Shown: positions 44,740-54,300 of the stretch, piece by piece
How the letters are laid out: each line of letters opens with the position of its first letter
Position numbering within the stretch: the stretch's first letter is position 1
Assembly (NCBI GenBank): GCA_965233855.1
Contig: OZ247586.1
Location: 1,364,001 to 1,428,000 of the forward strand
Reading direction: 5' to 3'
DNA length: 64,000 nt
Source of the DNA: Megaera_A sp965233855
GTDB lineage: Bacteria; Pseudomonadota; Alphaproteobacteria; Rickettsiales; Rickettsiaceae
Notes under the pieces: model-generated
The model's input: the letters and a program-made list of their open reading frames with translations, nothing else
Databases searched by the model: none
Told to the model about the DNA's origin: nothing
Made by a program: the position numbers and the translations under genes

Positions 44740-44889
44740 TCTTAATATTCCTGATTTATATTTATGTTTCTGTAACAAAGTGTGTCGCATACCAACTTAG
44801 ATGGTATATTTATATACTTTGATATTGACTATACTTTATGACACTCTACAACTCAAGTAAGACCAAGTTAGAAATGCATTTTAATGTCT

Positions 44890-44915
44890 GGGGCAAAAAC
44901 GGCCGTTTTTGTCCC
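44890..44915. promoter_or_regulatory. 26-bp near-perfect palindrome upstream of the recombinase
   Basis: GGGGCAAAAACGG and CCGTTTTTGTCCC are reverse complements except at one position. It lies in the 215-bp gap between the recombinase start and the TPR gene. A shorter AT-type palindrome GTATATTTATATAC lies nearer the recombinase. These could be recombination or repressor sites; no T-run supports a terminator. Confidence 0.5.
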
Positions 44916-44954
44916 AAAATAAAAGAATATTTCATTTAATCCTACTCTGTAATA

Positions 44955-45881
44955 TTATTGGTCAAACGTACATTCTGAGTTAGATTCCTGATCACCACCA
45001 GCTACTTGAATATGAGAAACTTCTAAATCAACAGGAGACATCTCAACTTTAATCTCTTTTGCCTCTGCACGTATATTTTGTAAATATTCATTTGCAAGCT
45101 TTAACTTGCCATCAAATAATAAGGCTTTTTCTAAATGCTTTCTAGCCTTTTCTATATCTCCGGTATCTTTATAACATATACCTAAATATTGATGAGCTTT
45201 AGCATGAGAACTATTACCATTTATTACTTCTTTCAAATCCTTTATTGCATTTTCTACTTGAGCATTGTTTTGATAGGATCTTCCTCTATTGTATAATATT
45301 TCAATGTTATCAGTGCTTTCCTCAAGAATTTGATTAAAACAAGATATAGCTTCATTATACTCTCCAGTGACATAATGCTTAATACCCAGTTTATTTAAAG
45401 CCTCCCTTTTATATAAATAAGCTTTATCTCTGTCTGTAAGAATTTTGTCTTCTGAATCATCTGTGATCATTTGGTTATAAGTAAGTATTGCTTTATTATA
45501 GGAATTAATGGCGTTAGCCCAGCTTTCAAGACCTGTGTAGGCATTCCCCATATTTAGGTGAGCACCTGCATGACCAGGTTGTAATTTTACTGATTCCTGA
45601 AAAACTGCTACGGCATCTTGATATTTATTTTTTAACATAAATAACGTACCTATATTATAAAAAGCGGATGATGAATGTTGGGAGTTAAATTCCGTTGATT
45701 TTTTATATGCACAAATGGCATCATCATGATTATCTAATTTTCTTAGAGCATTTCCCATAGTAAAATAAGCATCCCCATGATCAGGGTTTATTTTAATAAC
45801 TTTTTTATATGCTACTAATGCTTCATTAGGCTTGTTATTTTTGCTATAGTCCTTACAGCAATTCGAAATATGAACTAGCAT
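44955..45881 (-). CDS. Tetratricopeptide repeat protein
   Basis: The 308-residue protein consists of about seven TPR units, for example EALVAYKKVIKINPDHGDAY, AICAYKKSTEFNSQHSSSAF, AVAVFQESVKLQPGHAGAHL and ARKHLEKALLFDGKLKLA. There is no signal peptide or membrane helix. It ends in a polar tail. TPR proteins scaffold protein-protein contacts; in intracellular bacteria many are effectors, but no secretion signal is seen. The N-terminus starts inside a repeat-like segment (SKNNKPNEALVAYKK), so the gene may be shortened. An 11-bp inverted repeat lies just upstream. Confidence 0.85.
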   Translation of the reverse strand: MLVHISNCCKDYSKNNKPNEALVAYKKVIKINPDHGDAYFTMGNALRKLDNHDDAICAYKKSTEFNSQHSSSAFYNIGTLFMLKNKYQDAVAVFQESVKLQPGHAGAHLNMGNAYTGLESWANAINSYNKAILTYNQMITDDSEDKILTDRDKAYLYKREALNKLGIKHYVTGEYNEAISCFNQILEESTDNIEILYNRGRSYQNNAQVENAIKDLKEVINGNSSHAKAHQYLGICYKDTGDIEKARKHLEKALLFDGKLKLANEYLQNIRAEAKEIKVEMSPVDLEVSHIQVAGGDQESNSECTFDQ

Positions 45882-45897
45882 ATGGTCTACAGAGCTT

Positions 45898-46014
45898 TTT
45901 CGTGCAGATCTATTATGTGTTCAACACTCAAAAGCAATCAATTTTATACTCTTTTGGATCAATCCTAACCAAAAACACAGCTTTTTGAGATTATTTCAAC
46001 AACTCTGCACGAAA
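45898..46014. repeat. 11-bp inverted repeat enclosing 95 bp
   Basis: TTTCGTGCAGA (45898-45908) and TCTGCACGAAA (46004-46014) are exact reverse complements. The spacer has no gene. The unit, 117 bp in all, lies between the TPR gene and the cut front of traD, and may be a miniature element or the joined ends of a lost one. Confidence 0.55.
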
Positions 46015-46099
46015 TAAATATTTTTAATACGTTAGTTTATAACGCCTACAGTTCATATTTCGAATTGCTGGCGGCCAGGTATTTCTACATAAAGTACGC

Positions 46100-47812
46100 A
46101 TGCTCAGGCAAGTGTTTGTTACTACTATATTTGTATCACTGCTTGCTGGATTTATCCTGACATGGAGTTTTTCCTCTGATAAGTATACAAAACTAGATAT
46201 AGACGGGGCAATAACCTTTGCAAAAGCCAAAATAGCATTAACTCTACATCCTGCAATATCGGCTATTTCAATTGGTAAAACTCCGGCTAATGTGCATGCA
46301 TATTCAGAAGGCCGGCTTTTTAAGAAAAACATGATGGCAAGTTCGGCTTTATCTAATAATCATTTTAAGTCAGCATGGAATATGCTTATTACAACTATTC
46401 AATCTTTAATTTTAAAATCACTCGGCTTTGGCATGCTTGCAGGTAGTATGGTATTTCTTGTATGGAGCAAATTTGGCAAGAGTCTTAAAACTGAGCAGAA
46501 AAAAGCAGGAAGTGCAATAGTGCTAACTGATCGCGAAGTTAAATCTAAACTTTTTTCTTTAAATAAGGCTAGTTCATTTTATATAGGCAAAATGCCGCTT
46601 GTTAAAGATACCGAAACAAGGCATTTCTTAGTAACCGGCTCTACAGGCTCGGGTAAAACTAATCTAATGCATCAGTTACTTCCTCAAATAGAGGCAAAAA
46701 ACCAACCTGCTATTATCATTGACCAGACAGGAGAGATGATAGCAAGATACTATAACCCTAAGCGTGATGATATCATTTTTAACCCATTTGACGATAGAAG
46801 TCATGCTTGGGACTTTTTTGGAGATTGTTCTACTTCAGAGGAATTAGAGAGATTCTCAAAGATCTTATTTAGCTTTAATAGAAAGCGTAGTAGATCTCAT
46901 TCAGACCCGTTCTGGGAGCAATCAGCAGAATATGTTTTTAACGCATGCGTAGAATATCTAGTTAAAAACGACAAGGCAAATCTTGGATCATTAAAACGAA
47001 TGGCTATTGACTCAAACCTCAAAAACCTTCAAAAGAAGCTAAAAGGAACACCGGCAGAGAGATACTTAACAGATGACGGTAAGGGAGTTGCAAGTTCTGT
47101 ACTTTCAATGCTTGCAACAAGTGCAAAACCTATGAGTCATTTACCTCATATCAATGATGCTAAAGCCGGTAAGTTCACTCTAAGGGAACATTTCCAAAAT
47201 ATCAAACAAGGATCAAACTCTTGGCTATTCTTAAGCACCAAACCAAGCAGCAGAGAACTCACATTGCCACTTATTGCTTGTCTTAGTGAACTTGCCATAA
47301 CTCAGCTAATGGATATCGGCATCAATAAAGATAGAAGAGTCTGGTGTATATTTGATGAGCTAGCAAGTCTTGGACTGCTACCATCACTTCCACCTCTTAT
47401 GTCAGAGGGAAGAAAATATGGAGCATGCGTAGTAGCTGCTCTTCAGAGTTTAAACCAATTATATGATAATTACGGTCATTATGGTGGCTCTAGCATATTT
47501 GGTCAGTTTGGTACGAGTTTCTTCTTCAGAAACACAGAGCCGGCTATTGCCAAGCTATTTAGTGATATGTGCGGAACGGAGACTGTTACAAGGCAGCAGA
47601 AAAACACTAGCTTCGGGGCAAATACTTTTAGAGATGGAGTGAGTTACAGTGAGCATCAACAAAAACAGCCTATAGCTCAACTAAATGATCTGGCAGCTTT
47701 GAGTGTGGGTGAGTGTTATGCATTACTCCCAGAGCCGGAAGTAAGACTATCTAAAATACAAACGCCGGAGGATAAAGCAAAAGATAACAACCAAGGCTTT
47801 GTAAAGAAATAA
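46100..47812 (+). CDS. traD: Type IV coupling protein TraD (F-type, RAGE)
   Basis: The 570-residue protein is a conjugative coupling protein that links relaxase-bound DNA to the secretion channel. Two membrane segments occur near residues 5-25 and 100-122. Walker A is LVTGSTGSGKTNLMHQL (about residues 178-194), and DQTGEMIARYY and CIFDELASLGLLPSLPPLM mark the ATPase core. Before the ATG, the frame is open back to 46043 and reads GGQVFLHKVR, which matches the usual TraD leader, but no start codon is present there. So the true front is lost or an unusual start is used. It is the only F-type tra gene in the window. Confidence 0.92.
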   Translation: MLRQVFVTTIFVSLLAGFILTWSFSSDKYTKLDIDGAITFAKAKIALTLHPAISAISIGKTPANVHAYSEGRLFKKNMMASSALSNNHFKSAWNMLITTIQSLILKSLGFGMLAGSMVFLVWSKFGKSLKTEQKKAGSAIVLTDREVKSKLFSLNKASSFYIGKMPLVKDTETRHFLVTGSTGSGKTNLMHQLLPQIEAKNQPAIIIDQTGEMIARYYNPKRDDIIFNPFDDRSHAWDFFGDCSTSEELERFSKILFSFNRKRSRSHSDPFWEQSAEYVFNACVEYLVKNDKANLGSLKRMAIDSNLKNLQKKLKGTPAERYLTDDGKGVASSVLSMLATSAKPMSHLPHINDAKAGKFTLREHFQNIKQGSNSWLFLSTKPSSRELTLPLIACLSELAITQLMDIGINKDRRVWCIFDELASLGLLPSLPPLMSEGRKYGACVVAALQSLNQLYDNYGHYGGSSIFGQFGTSFFFRNTEPAIAKLFSDMCGTETVTRQQKNTSFGANTFRDGVSYSEHQQKQPIAQLNDLAALSVGECYALLPEPEVRLSKIQTPEDKAKDNNQGFVKK

Positions 47813-47883
47813 TCAGCAAGAAAAAATAAATAGAATCAACAGAATTAAAAAAATCAATATTAAATCAAGAGGTATTAAAGACT

Positions 47884-48438
47884 ATGAGTATAGACAAAGA
47901 AGTTATAATTGAAGGTAAAATATTATTAAACGCACTGGAATCGGGCAGGGATAAAATTGTGCGTACAATGGATGAACTAGATGTAAAACTGAAGGAATTA
48001 TCGGACACAAATTGTATGATCCAATCTACGCCTAAGAAATTTTCAGAGCAGCTTGAGTCTGTTGTACCAAAAATAGTACAGGAACTGAAAACAGTCGTTA
48101 CTGAAGAATTAAATATAGTAAAATACTCATACACAGAAGATATGATTGCTCATGATAAGTTTCTAAAAGAGCATCAAGCTAAGATGCAGAAACTAACTCA
48201 AGATATGATAAAAATAGAAAAAAGAAGGATTATCCGTTTTTTCTTCGGGATCATTATATCATCTGCAATCTCAGTAGGATGCGCCACTTATGCAGCCTCT
48301 TATATGATGCAGACATTTCCAACAAGAGTTACTATTAATAAGCCGGAGAATATTATTCTATACGATAGTGAAGTTGCTTTATGGGGAACTGATAACGTAA
48401 AGGTATTGAAGGGTTTAAATGTAAAACTCTACACTTGA
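47884..48438 (+). CDS. Hypothetical membrane protein beside traD, 3' end altered by IS481
   Basis: The 184-residue protein has a long helical front (about residues 1-115), one membrane segment (FFFGIIISSAISVGCATYAA, about 119-138) and a short outer tail. I do not recognise a family. The IS481-type copy B entered at its 3' end: the last six codons (VKLYT and stop) come from the element. Without the insertion the frame would end KGLKKNDIKNKHKF. The body is intact, so a product with a changed tail is likely. Its position after traD suggests a conjugation-related role. Confidence 0.65.
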   Translation: MSIDKEVIIEGKILLNALESGRDKIVRTMDELDVKLKELSDTNCMIQSTPKKFSEQLESVVPKIVQELKTVVTEELNIVKYSYTEDMIAHDKFLKEHQAKMQKLTQDMIKIEKRRIIRFFFGIIISSAISVGCATYAASYMMQTFPTRVTINKPENIILYDSEVALWGTDNVKVLKGLNVKLYT

Positions 48439-49651
48439 TCTGACAGAGCGCTACTTACCATACAGCATAATTACTGTCAGATAAGTTCTGAGTATCATGT
48501 GTCTGACACTCATTCACGTAGCTAGGAATATTCTTATCCAAAGCAATATGTTTTGAATCAAGAAAGGTTTGCATAGGTGTTTTTCCATAACAATGCTTTC
48601 CTGAATGTGTTCTTTGAGTATTGTACTTATTAATCCATAAATCAACATCAATTTGTAACTCTTCTACAGAGCCGTATATTCTTTTGCGAAATGCTATATC
48701 ATAAAACTCTTGTTTCATAGTTCTATGGAACCTCTAGCAAATACCGTTAGTTTGCGGACTACGAACCTTTGTTTTTGTGTGATCAATATTCTCAATTCCT
48801 AAATAAAGTTGATAGGCATGATGCTCAGGTTTACCACAATATTCAGTACCGCGATCAGTGAGTATACGAAACATGCTAAGGCCTTGTTCTGTATAAAATG
48901 GCAGCACTCTATCATTTAGTATATCAGCTGCAGTAATAGCTGATTTCTCAGTATAAAGTTTTACTTGCGCCACTTTAGAATATGTATCAACAAAAGTTTG
49001 TTGGTAAATTTTTCCAACCCCCTTCATATTACCTACATAGTAAGTATCTTGTGAACCAAGATACCCAGGATGCTCAGTCTCGATTTCACCGTGAGCTACT
49101 TTGCTAGCTTTAGCCCGCTCAAGAGCTGCTAGCTGTTCTTCAGTTAATATCATACCATCTTGCGCTGATTTAGCTTCTAAGGCTTTTAGACGCTTACGCA
49201 TTGTCTCTAAATCATTACGCAACCAAATAGAACGAACTCCACTACTTGATATTAAAACACCTTGTTGCTTCAGCTCATTACTAGCTCGTAATTGCCCTAA
49301 AGCAGGGTTTGAAATAGCAAGATCTATGACGGCTTGTTCTACATCAGAAGGTACTCTGTTTTTCATGATAGGTTTCTTGCGGCTGATTTCCTGTAGAGCA
49401 GCTTCCCCACCATTTTCATATAATTCTTTAAAACGATAAAAGGTATCCCTTGAATATCCCATAACGTTACACGCTTGACTTACATTACCAAGCTGTTTCG
49501 CTAATTCTAAAAGTCCTAATTTGGGTTTGATGATTTTTTCTAATTGACTCATTTTTAATCTCTTGTTTGAGTGGTTAAATGCAATATATTCAACTACTAA
49601 ATATATTACTCTCTTTTTACCACTCTGTCAGATTAAATTTGAAGCTTTACA
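48420..49651 (-). mobile_element. IS481-type insertion sequence, copy B
   Basis: It is 1232 bp, as copy A, and inverted relative to it. The ends are TGTAAAACTCTACAC... and ...GAAGCTTTACA. A perfect 7-bp target duplication GTTTAAA flanks it at 48413-48419 and 49652-49658. Its transposase has a nonsense codon. Confidence 0.95.
48455..49552 (-). pseudogene. IS481-type transposase with a premature stop
   Basis: The gene is near-identical to 13864-14958, but the Glu codon GAG in NGICERFHRT, the third catalytic residue, is TAG here (48734-48736). A second change turns the old stop TGA into TGG and adds one residue. One residue near the start also differs (Lys for Glu). The product would lack the catalytic Glu and the C-terminus, so it is inactive but may still be moved by copy A. 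Confidence 0.92.
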
Positions 49652-50179
49652 GTTTAAAAAAGAATGACATAAAAAATAAACATAAATTTTAAATGCAAAA
49701 TTAGCGGGCATTCATAATGCATTAACTATTTTGTTATATGCTATAAACTTCCTTGGTAGTTATCTGTGTGAAATCAACCCAGTAGCAAGCAATAATGCCA
49801 AGGAAGAAATTAAAAAAAATATATACCGGAAAATAATTTAGAAAATAGTTGCTACTTAATTATTTTTGTATTATTCTAAAATAAATGAAGTTTTGTAACT
49901 ATAATTTGAGTATAAATTCAAAAATTAAGTACAGAATATATAGAAAAGTACTTTAAGTTAGAATGCAATTATAGAAACTTCTGATCTAAAACTTAAAAAT
50001 CAGATAGGATTAGTAATCTGTTATATTGTTAAGTATTAGAATAAAAGGGTCTCGATGTTTTGTTTTAGAAACTTCAAGTGACGGTAAAACTTGCAATTCT
50101 TCACACAGGACGAAAATTATGCTTATTTGTAACGACCTCAGTCCACTGATAAATAAAAGCAATATTTATTACAAAACAG
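49652..50179. other. Gene-free stretch between IS481 copy B and the Rpn gene
   Basis: This is 528 bp with no coding frame of note. It holds one inverted repeat, CTTCCTTGG (49748-49756) and CCAAGGAAG (49798-49806), 41 bp apart, which could form a hairpin. No clear promoter, RNA or element end is seen otherwise. Confidence 0.5.
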
Positions 50180-50401
50180 TTAAGTTTTAATAATGCTTTT
50201 CCTTATCTTGGTAAAATAGTTAATAAAGATTAACTTATGTTGTATAAATAACACTTTCATAAATGCCTCTACAGTAGAATATCCGTTACTCCTCTTGTGT
50301 ATTTTCATCATTAAACTACCTGTTGCCTCTAAAAACCACTTTAAAAGAGGATTATAGTGATTTTGTAAGTTTTGCATTTTTAAATCACTAACTTCGCTCA
50401 T
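50180..50401 (-). CDS. Small hypothetical protein coupled to the Rpn gene
   Basis: The 73-residue frame starts MSEVSDLKMQNLQNHYNPLL and overlaps the Rpn stop by 4 bp (ATGA). It is basic at the end. I do not recognise it, and it may be a remnant of the same mobile unit. Confidence 0.3.
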   Translation of the reverse strand: MSEVSDLKMQNLQNHYNPLLKWFLEATGSLMMKIHKRSNGYSTVEAFMKVLFIQHKLIFINYFTKIRKSIIKT

Positions 50402-51306
50402 TCTTTTAACCCCATTTCTTTAATCTCAGAAATACTTAATCCGGTAATTTTAGATATTTTTATCGGAGAGTCACCGTCAGATAACATAAGTTTTGCAATT
50501 TCTTGCGCTTTAATATTTGCCCCTTCTTCTCTTCCTTCTTTTTTTCCTTCTTCTCTTCCTTTCTCAACCCCTTTAGCCTCAGCTTTTTTAAGAGTATTAG
50601 CCTCTATCCTTAGCCACTTAAGATGATCCTCGTAAGCATCTCTTTCCATAGAACTGAAATTCATTACATCAAGTACTGTTAAAGCCTTTTTTAAATTATT
50701 ATCATCTAGGCCTTTTGGTAAATTATCGGGTTGTAACAAGTCATTTCTTGTTAAAAATGCCGACCACATATCCAAAGAGCTTTTTACTTTAGCTATTATA
50801 TCAGGTAACTTCTCATTTGAATCCTTACTAAACTTTTTTAGTTCAATAGTATGTAATTCTAAATCTTTAAAATAAGATTCTCCTGTTTCTTTTTCTGTAA
50901 TGTGAAACACATTATGATATTTATCTACTTCCGGAATAGAAATAAAATTAAGTATATGAATTCCTATTGCCTTTGATAAAGCAGAATAATCTTCTGCTAC
51001 TTCTAATTGCTCTGTGTATAGTTTTGCCCAGTAATATAATGCTCTTTTATCATAATCTGCTTCATCACTAATCTGTATTTCTATATTAAAACGCTTACCG
51101 TCTATACCTTGTGCTTTTATATCTAATATAGATAATTTATCACGTGAGAAGTTTTGCGCATTATAAGGATTAAGTAGAGTAATATCAGATACTTGATCTT
51201 CAAGTGAAACAATTGAATTAATCAGCGAAATTAGCAAGTCTTTATTCTCCTCCACTCCGAAGATTTTCTTGAACGCCACATCTACTCTGGGACTAATTCT
51301 TAGCAT
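50398..51306 (-). CDS. Rpn-family nuclease / putative transposase (PD-(D/E)XK)
   Basis: The 302-residue protein belongs to the recombination-promoting nuclease family (PF12784 type). The start LRISPRVDVAFKKIFGVEEN is typical. The catalytic PD-(D/E)XK core shows as LSILDIKAQGIDGKRFNIEIQISDEADYDKRALYYWAKLY, where Asp, Glu and Gln line up. A helical C-terminus has the EKGREEGKKEGREEG repeat usual in this family and ends with an HTH-like KISKITGLSISEIKEM. Rpn genes are common in RAGE islands of Rickettsiales. Confidence 0.9.
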   Translation of the reverse strand: MLRISPRVDVAFKKIFGVEENKDLLISLINSIVSLEDQVSDITLLNPYNAQNFSRDKLSILDIKAQGIDGKRFNIEIQISDEADYDKRALYYWAKLYTEQLEVAEDYSALSKAIGIHILNFISIPEVDKYHNVFHITEKETGESYFKDLELHTIELKKFSKDSNEKLPDIIAKVKSSLDMWSAFLTRNDLLQPDNLPKGLDDNNLKKALTVLDVMNFSSMERDAYEDHLKWLRIEANTLKKAEAKGVEKGREEGKKEGREEGANIKAQEIAKLMLSDGDSPIKISKITGLSISEIKEMGLKE

Positions 51307-51388
51307 ATAATTTACTTTTTTATTCTATTGCTCTTTATTGTCTATTGTAACTTATTTTCTAAAATATAGCTACTCTTGTCTACTGACA

Positions 51389-54300
51389 CTACATGCTAAA
51401 GCCTTTATCTATTTTCATTGCTTGTTGTTTTTCAGCCTTGGTTGATTTACTATACTCTTCTTTAAAACCGATATCTATGTAATGCTTTTCATTTGCAAGA
51501 GATTTTGTGAGTTTAGTTAAATTATGCTCTTTAACGTTACCTGACCACTCTTGTCTGAACTTATTAAACTGTATACCAAAAGATTCTATAGTTTTTCTAG
51601 TATCTTTTTTAGGCTCATTATCAAATCTTAATATAACCCGATGAAATGAACTTTTTTCGGGAGTAAACTTTTGCTGTTTTTCTTGCTTAAATGACTTTTC
51701 CTGTTCCTTCTGAGTTTTAAAATGATTATTCAGGTGAGTCTTGCATTTTCTATCAAGCATATCGTGGATATATTCTAAATCACCACCGGTACGTTTTAAA
51801 TCTGACATAATCTTTTCTTGATCGGTAATTTTATATTTTACCGCATAATTAAATGTCTTCATTACTTTATTCATACCGCCAAGAGCATTGATTTCATATG
51901 CAGATCGAGACAAGGAAAGCATTTTAAATTTACCCGGGCAATGCTCGTCTATTGCTTGGGCTGCAAATTTATGATTATTATATAAATCTAGCAATATTTT
52001 TTGTTCTCGCCCTATAGCTTTCATAAAATCATTAAAATTAGTAGCATTATTTTTTTCTTTTATATGACCTGCTAATGCTGCACTAAAATATTTATCTCCA
52101 TGCTCGGCAAGCAATTTATTACTATAAACTACCTTTTCTAGGTCAGGTATAAATTTAACATTATTTACCAAAATGTCCGGGTCATATTTATAATTTAATT
52201 TACTTAGTTGAGATAAATCAAACTCCATAAAGCGTAAATTCTTCTCTCTATTCTCATCGGCAAGGTGCTTGAGGCTTTTATCCAAGTCCTTAATATCATA
52301 AACACCGTCTACTATTTTCTTGAGTAAATCATCATAGCTGACTATCCCTTGCTTGTAGTTAGCTTCTATGTTTTGTTTAATACTAGCTATGATATTTTTA
52401 CTTTGATCGGTTTTAGATAAATCAATTCTGTCTTGTAAGTTTTGATCTAATTCTTTTTTGTTATTGATATTAACCTCAGATAAGAATTGATCCTCTTTTT
52501 TGATTATATTAAATACCTGACCTATTTTTGCTGATTCTTGTTTTTGCTTTGCAAAACCGGATAAAACGTGCTTTATGCATTCTTGCTTGCAAGATGTGGG
52601 TGACTTGAGCAGAGTTTTAACTAGATTAGCTTCATCTACATTAACCCCATGTTTAGCTGCTAAATCTAATATATCTCTATTTGCCTCAAGTTGTTTTGCA
52701 GTAAGTGATATTTGTAAAGCATTAGAGGTAAGCTCCTCTCTTCCTTTGTCTAGACTACTGCGCCACGCATTTAATATACTTTCTTGGCTGATATTGTATT
52801 TTTGGATAATTGCTATATTTGCTTTATCTTCTTTGTTAAGATGTTGATGACCTTCTGCTATAATATCTCTTGAAGTATCGGTATTTGCAATATATGCCCC
52901 TAGTGTTTGGCTTGAGTGCCTTGCTATTGCCTCCTTAAAACAATTTGCAATTACTCTACTACCGCCGTTTTCTTTGTCTTGCAGAACATCATTAAAGTCT
53001 CCTTTATTTTCCGCCTTTATAATTTTTACAAACGCTCCTTTTTCCTCTAAGGCGGATTTGGCATTAGCTATTGTTTTAGCAGTAATCAAGTCTTTACCGT
53101 CATTATCGGCTGCTATTATTATTTTCTCATAACTCGCCGGCTCATAATTCTTGATATTACCTATGCCAAGTGAGCATAGTGTTTTTATATTAATATTAGC
53201 AGTTGTTGTCTCTTCTGTGTTGCTATGCTCATAAAGTGATTGTTTTACGGATAAGCCGGTCTCTATACCTTCTGCTATTATTGTAATATCTGATCTCTTG
53301 TGATTTTCTGAATGAACGTCTGTAATGTTTTTGATATCTATATTACCAAGATCAACGAATGAACCACTAATAGATCCAAAGGATTTCTTCGGGTTATCTA
53401 TACCGGCCTTATTATTTGTTTTTTTATCAAGTAGTAGATGCTGCCCACCGATGATATTACCTTCTTTGTCTCTAGCATAGGCAATCAGAGCAGGTAAATA
53501 ACCCTTATGTGATTTCTCATATATACCGGCCGTCTTAATGTCATTTCCTAAATCAATATTTATACCCCTTGTTCCGCTTAAATATCTATGCGCTACCGAC
53601 TTTTCGCCTATATCCTTTGATCTCTCGAAAAGTTTTGTAGAGTAAGCTTGTTTTTGTTCAGATAAACGCTTCTCTGATTCGTTACTCTTAATACGATCAA
53701 TAGTTAAATCGCTATTTGCATGATCATGGACTAATTGTAAATTAGGTTTGGTATTTGATGAACTCATGCCAACTTGACCCCGCAAATATTCAGCAGCTTC
53801 CTTGAAGGAAGTTTTTCTAGTCTCTTGCACTAAATGGAATAAATCACCACCCTCTCCTCGTGCAAAATCATACCAAGTACCAGCTTTCTCACCTGTAATG
53901 CGTACGGCAAGCTTTCCGTGATCACCGTAACGAAGCTCCCTACCGTTTGATAAACGCTTGTTTGGATCTCCTAACAAGTCTCTTGTGATAAATTCTGCTT
54001 TAAACCTAATCTCAGATTGTAGTTGTTTATACTCACTGTCCCATTCGTCTTTTTGGGATTCATATAATTTCTGCGCTCTGATTCTATCTACATTTGCATA
54101 GAATCTGGTTTTAGCTGATTTTTTAAGTTTATCTTCGCCGTGACTTAAGATACCAACTTCTGCATCATTTACCTTTGCGCTAATTACATTACTAGACGCA
54201 GTATTATGCACATTATTAATAATGTTTATATTGGCCGCTACATTAAGGCTTTCATTGCCGGCAGATCTAATTTTAGATTTATCTGAGCCATAAAATGCGT

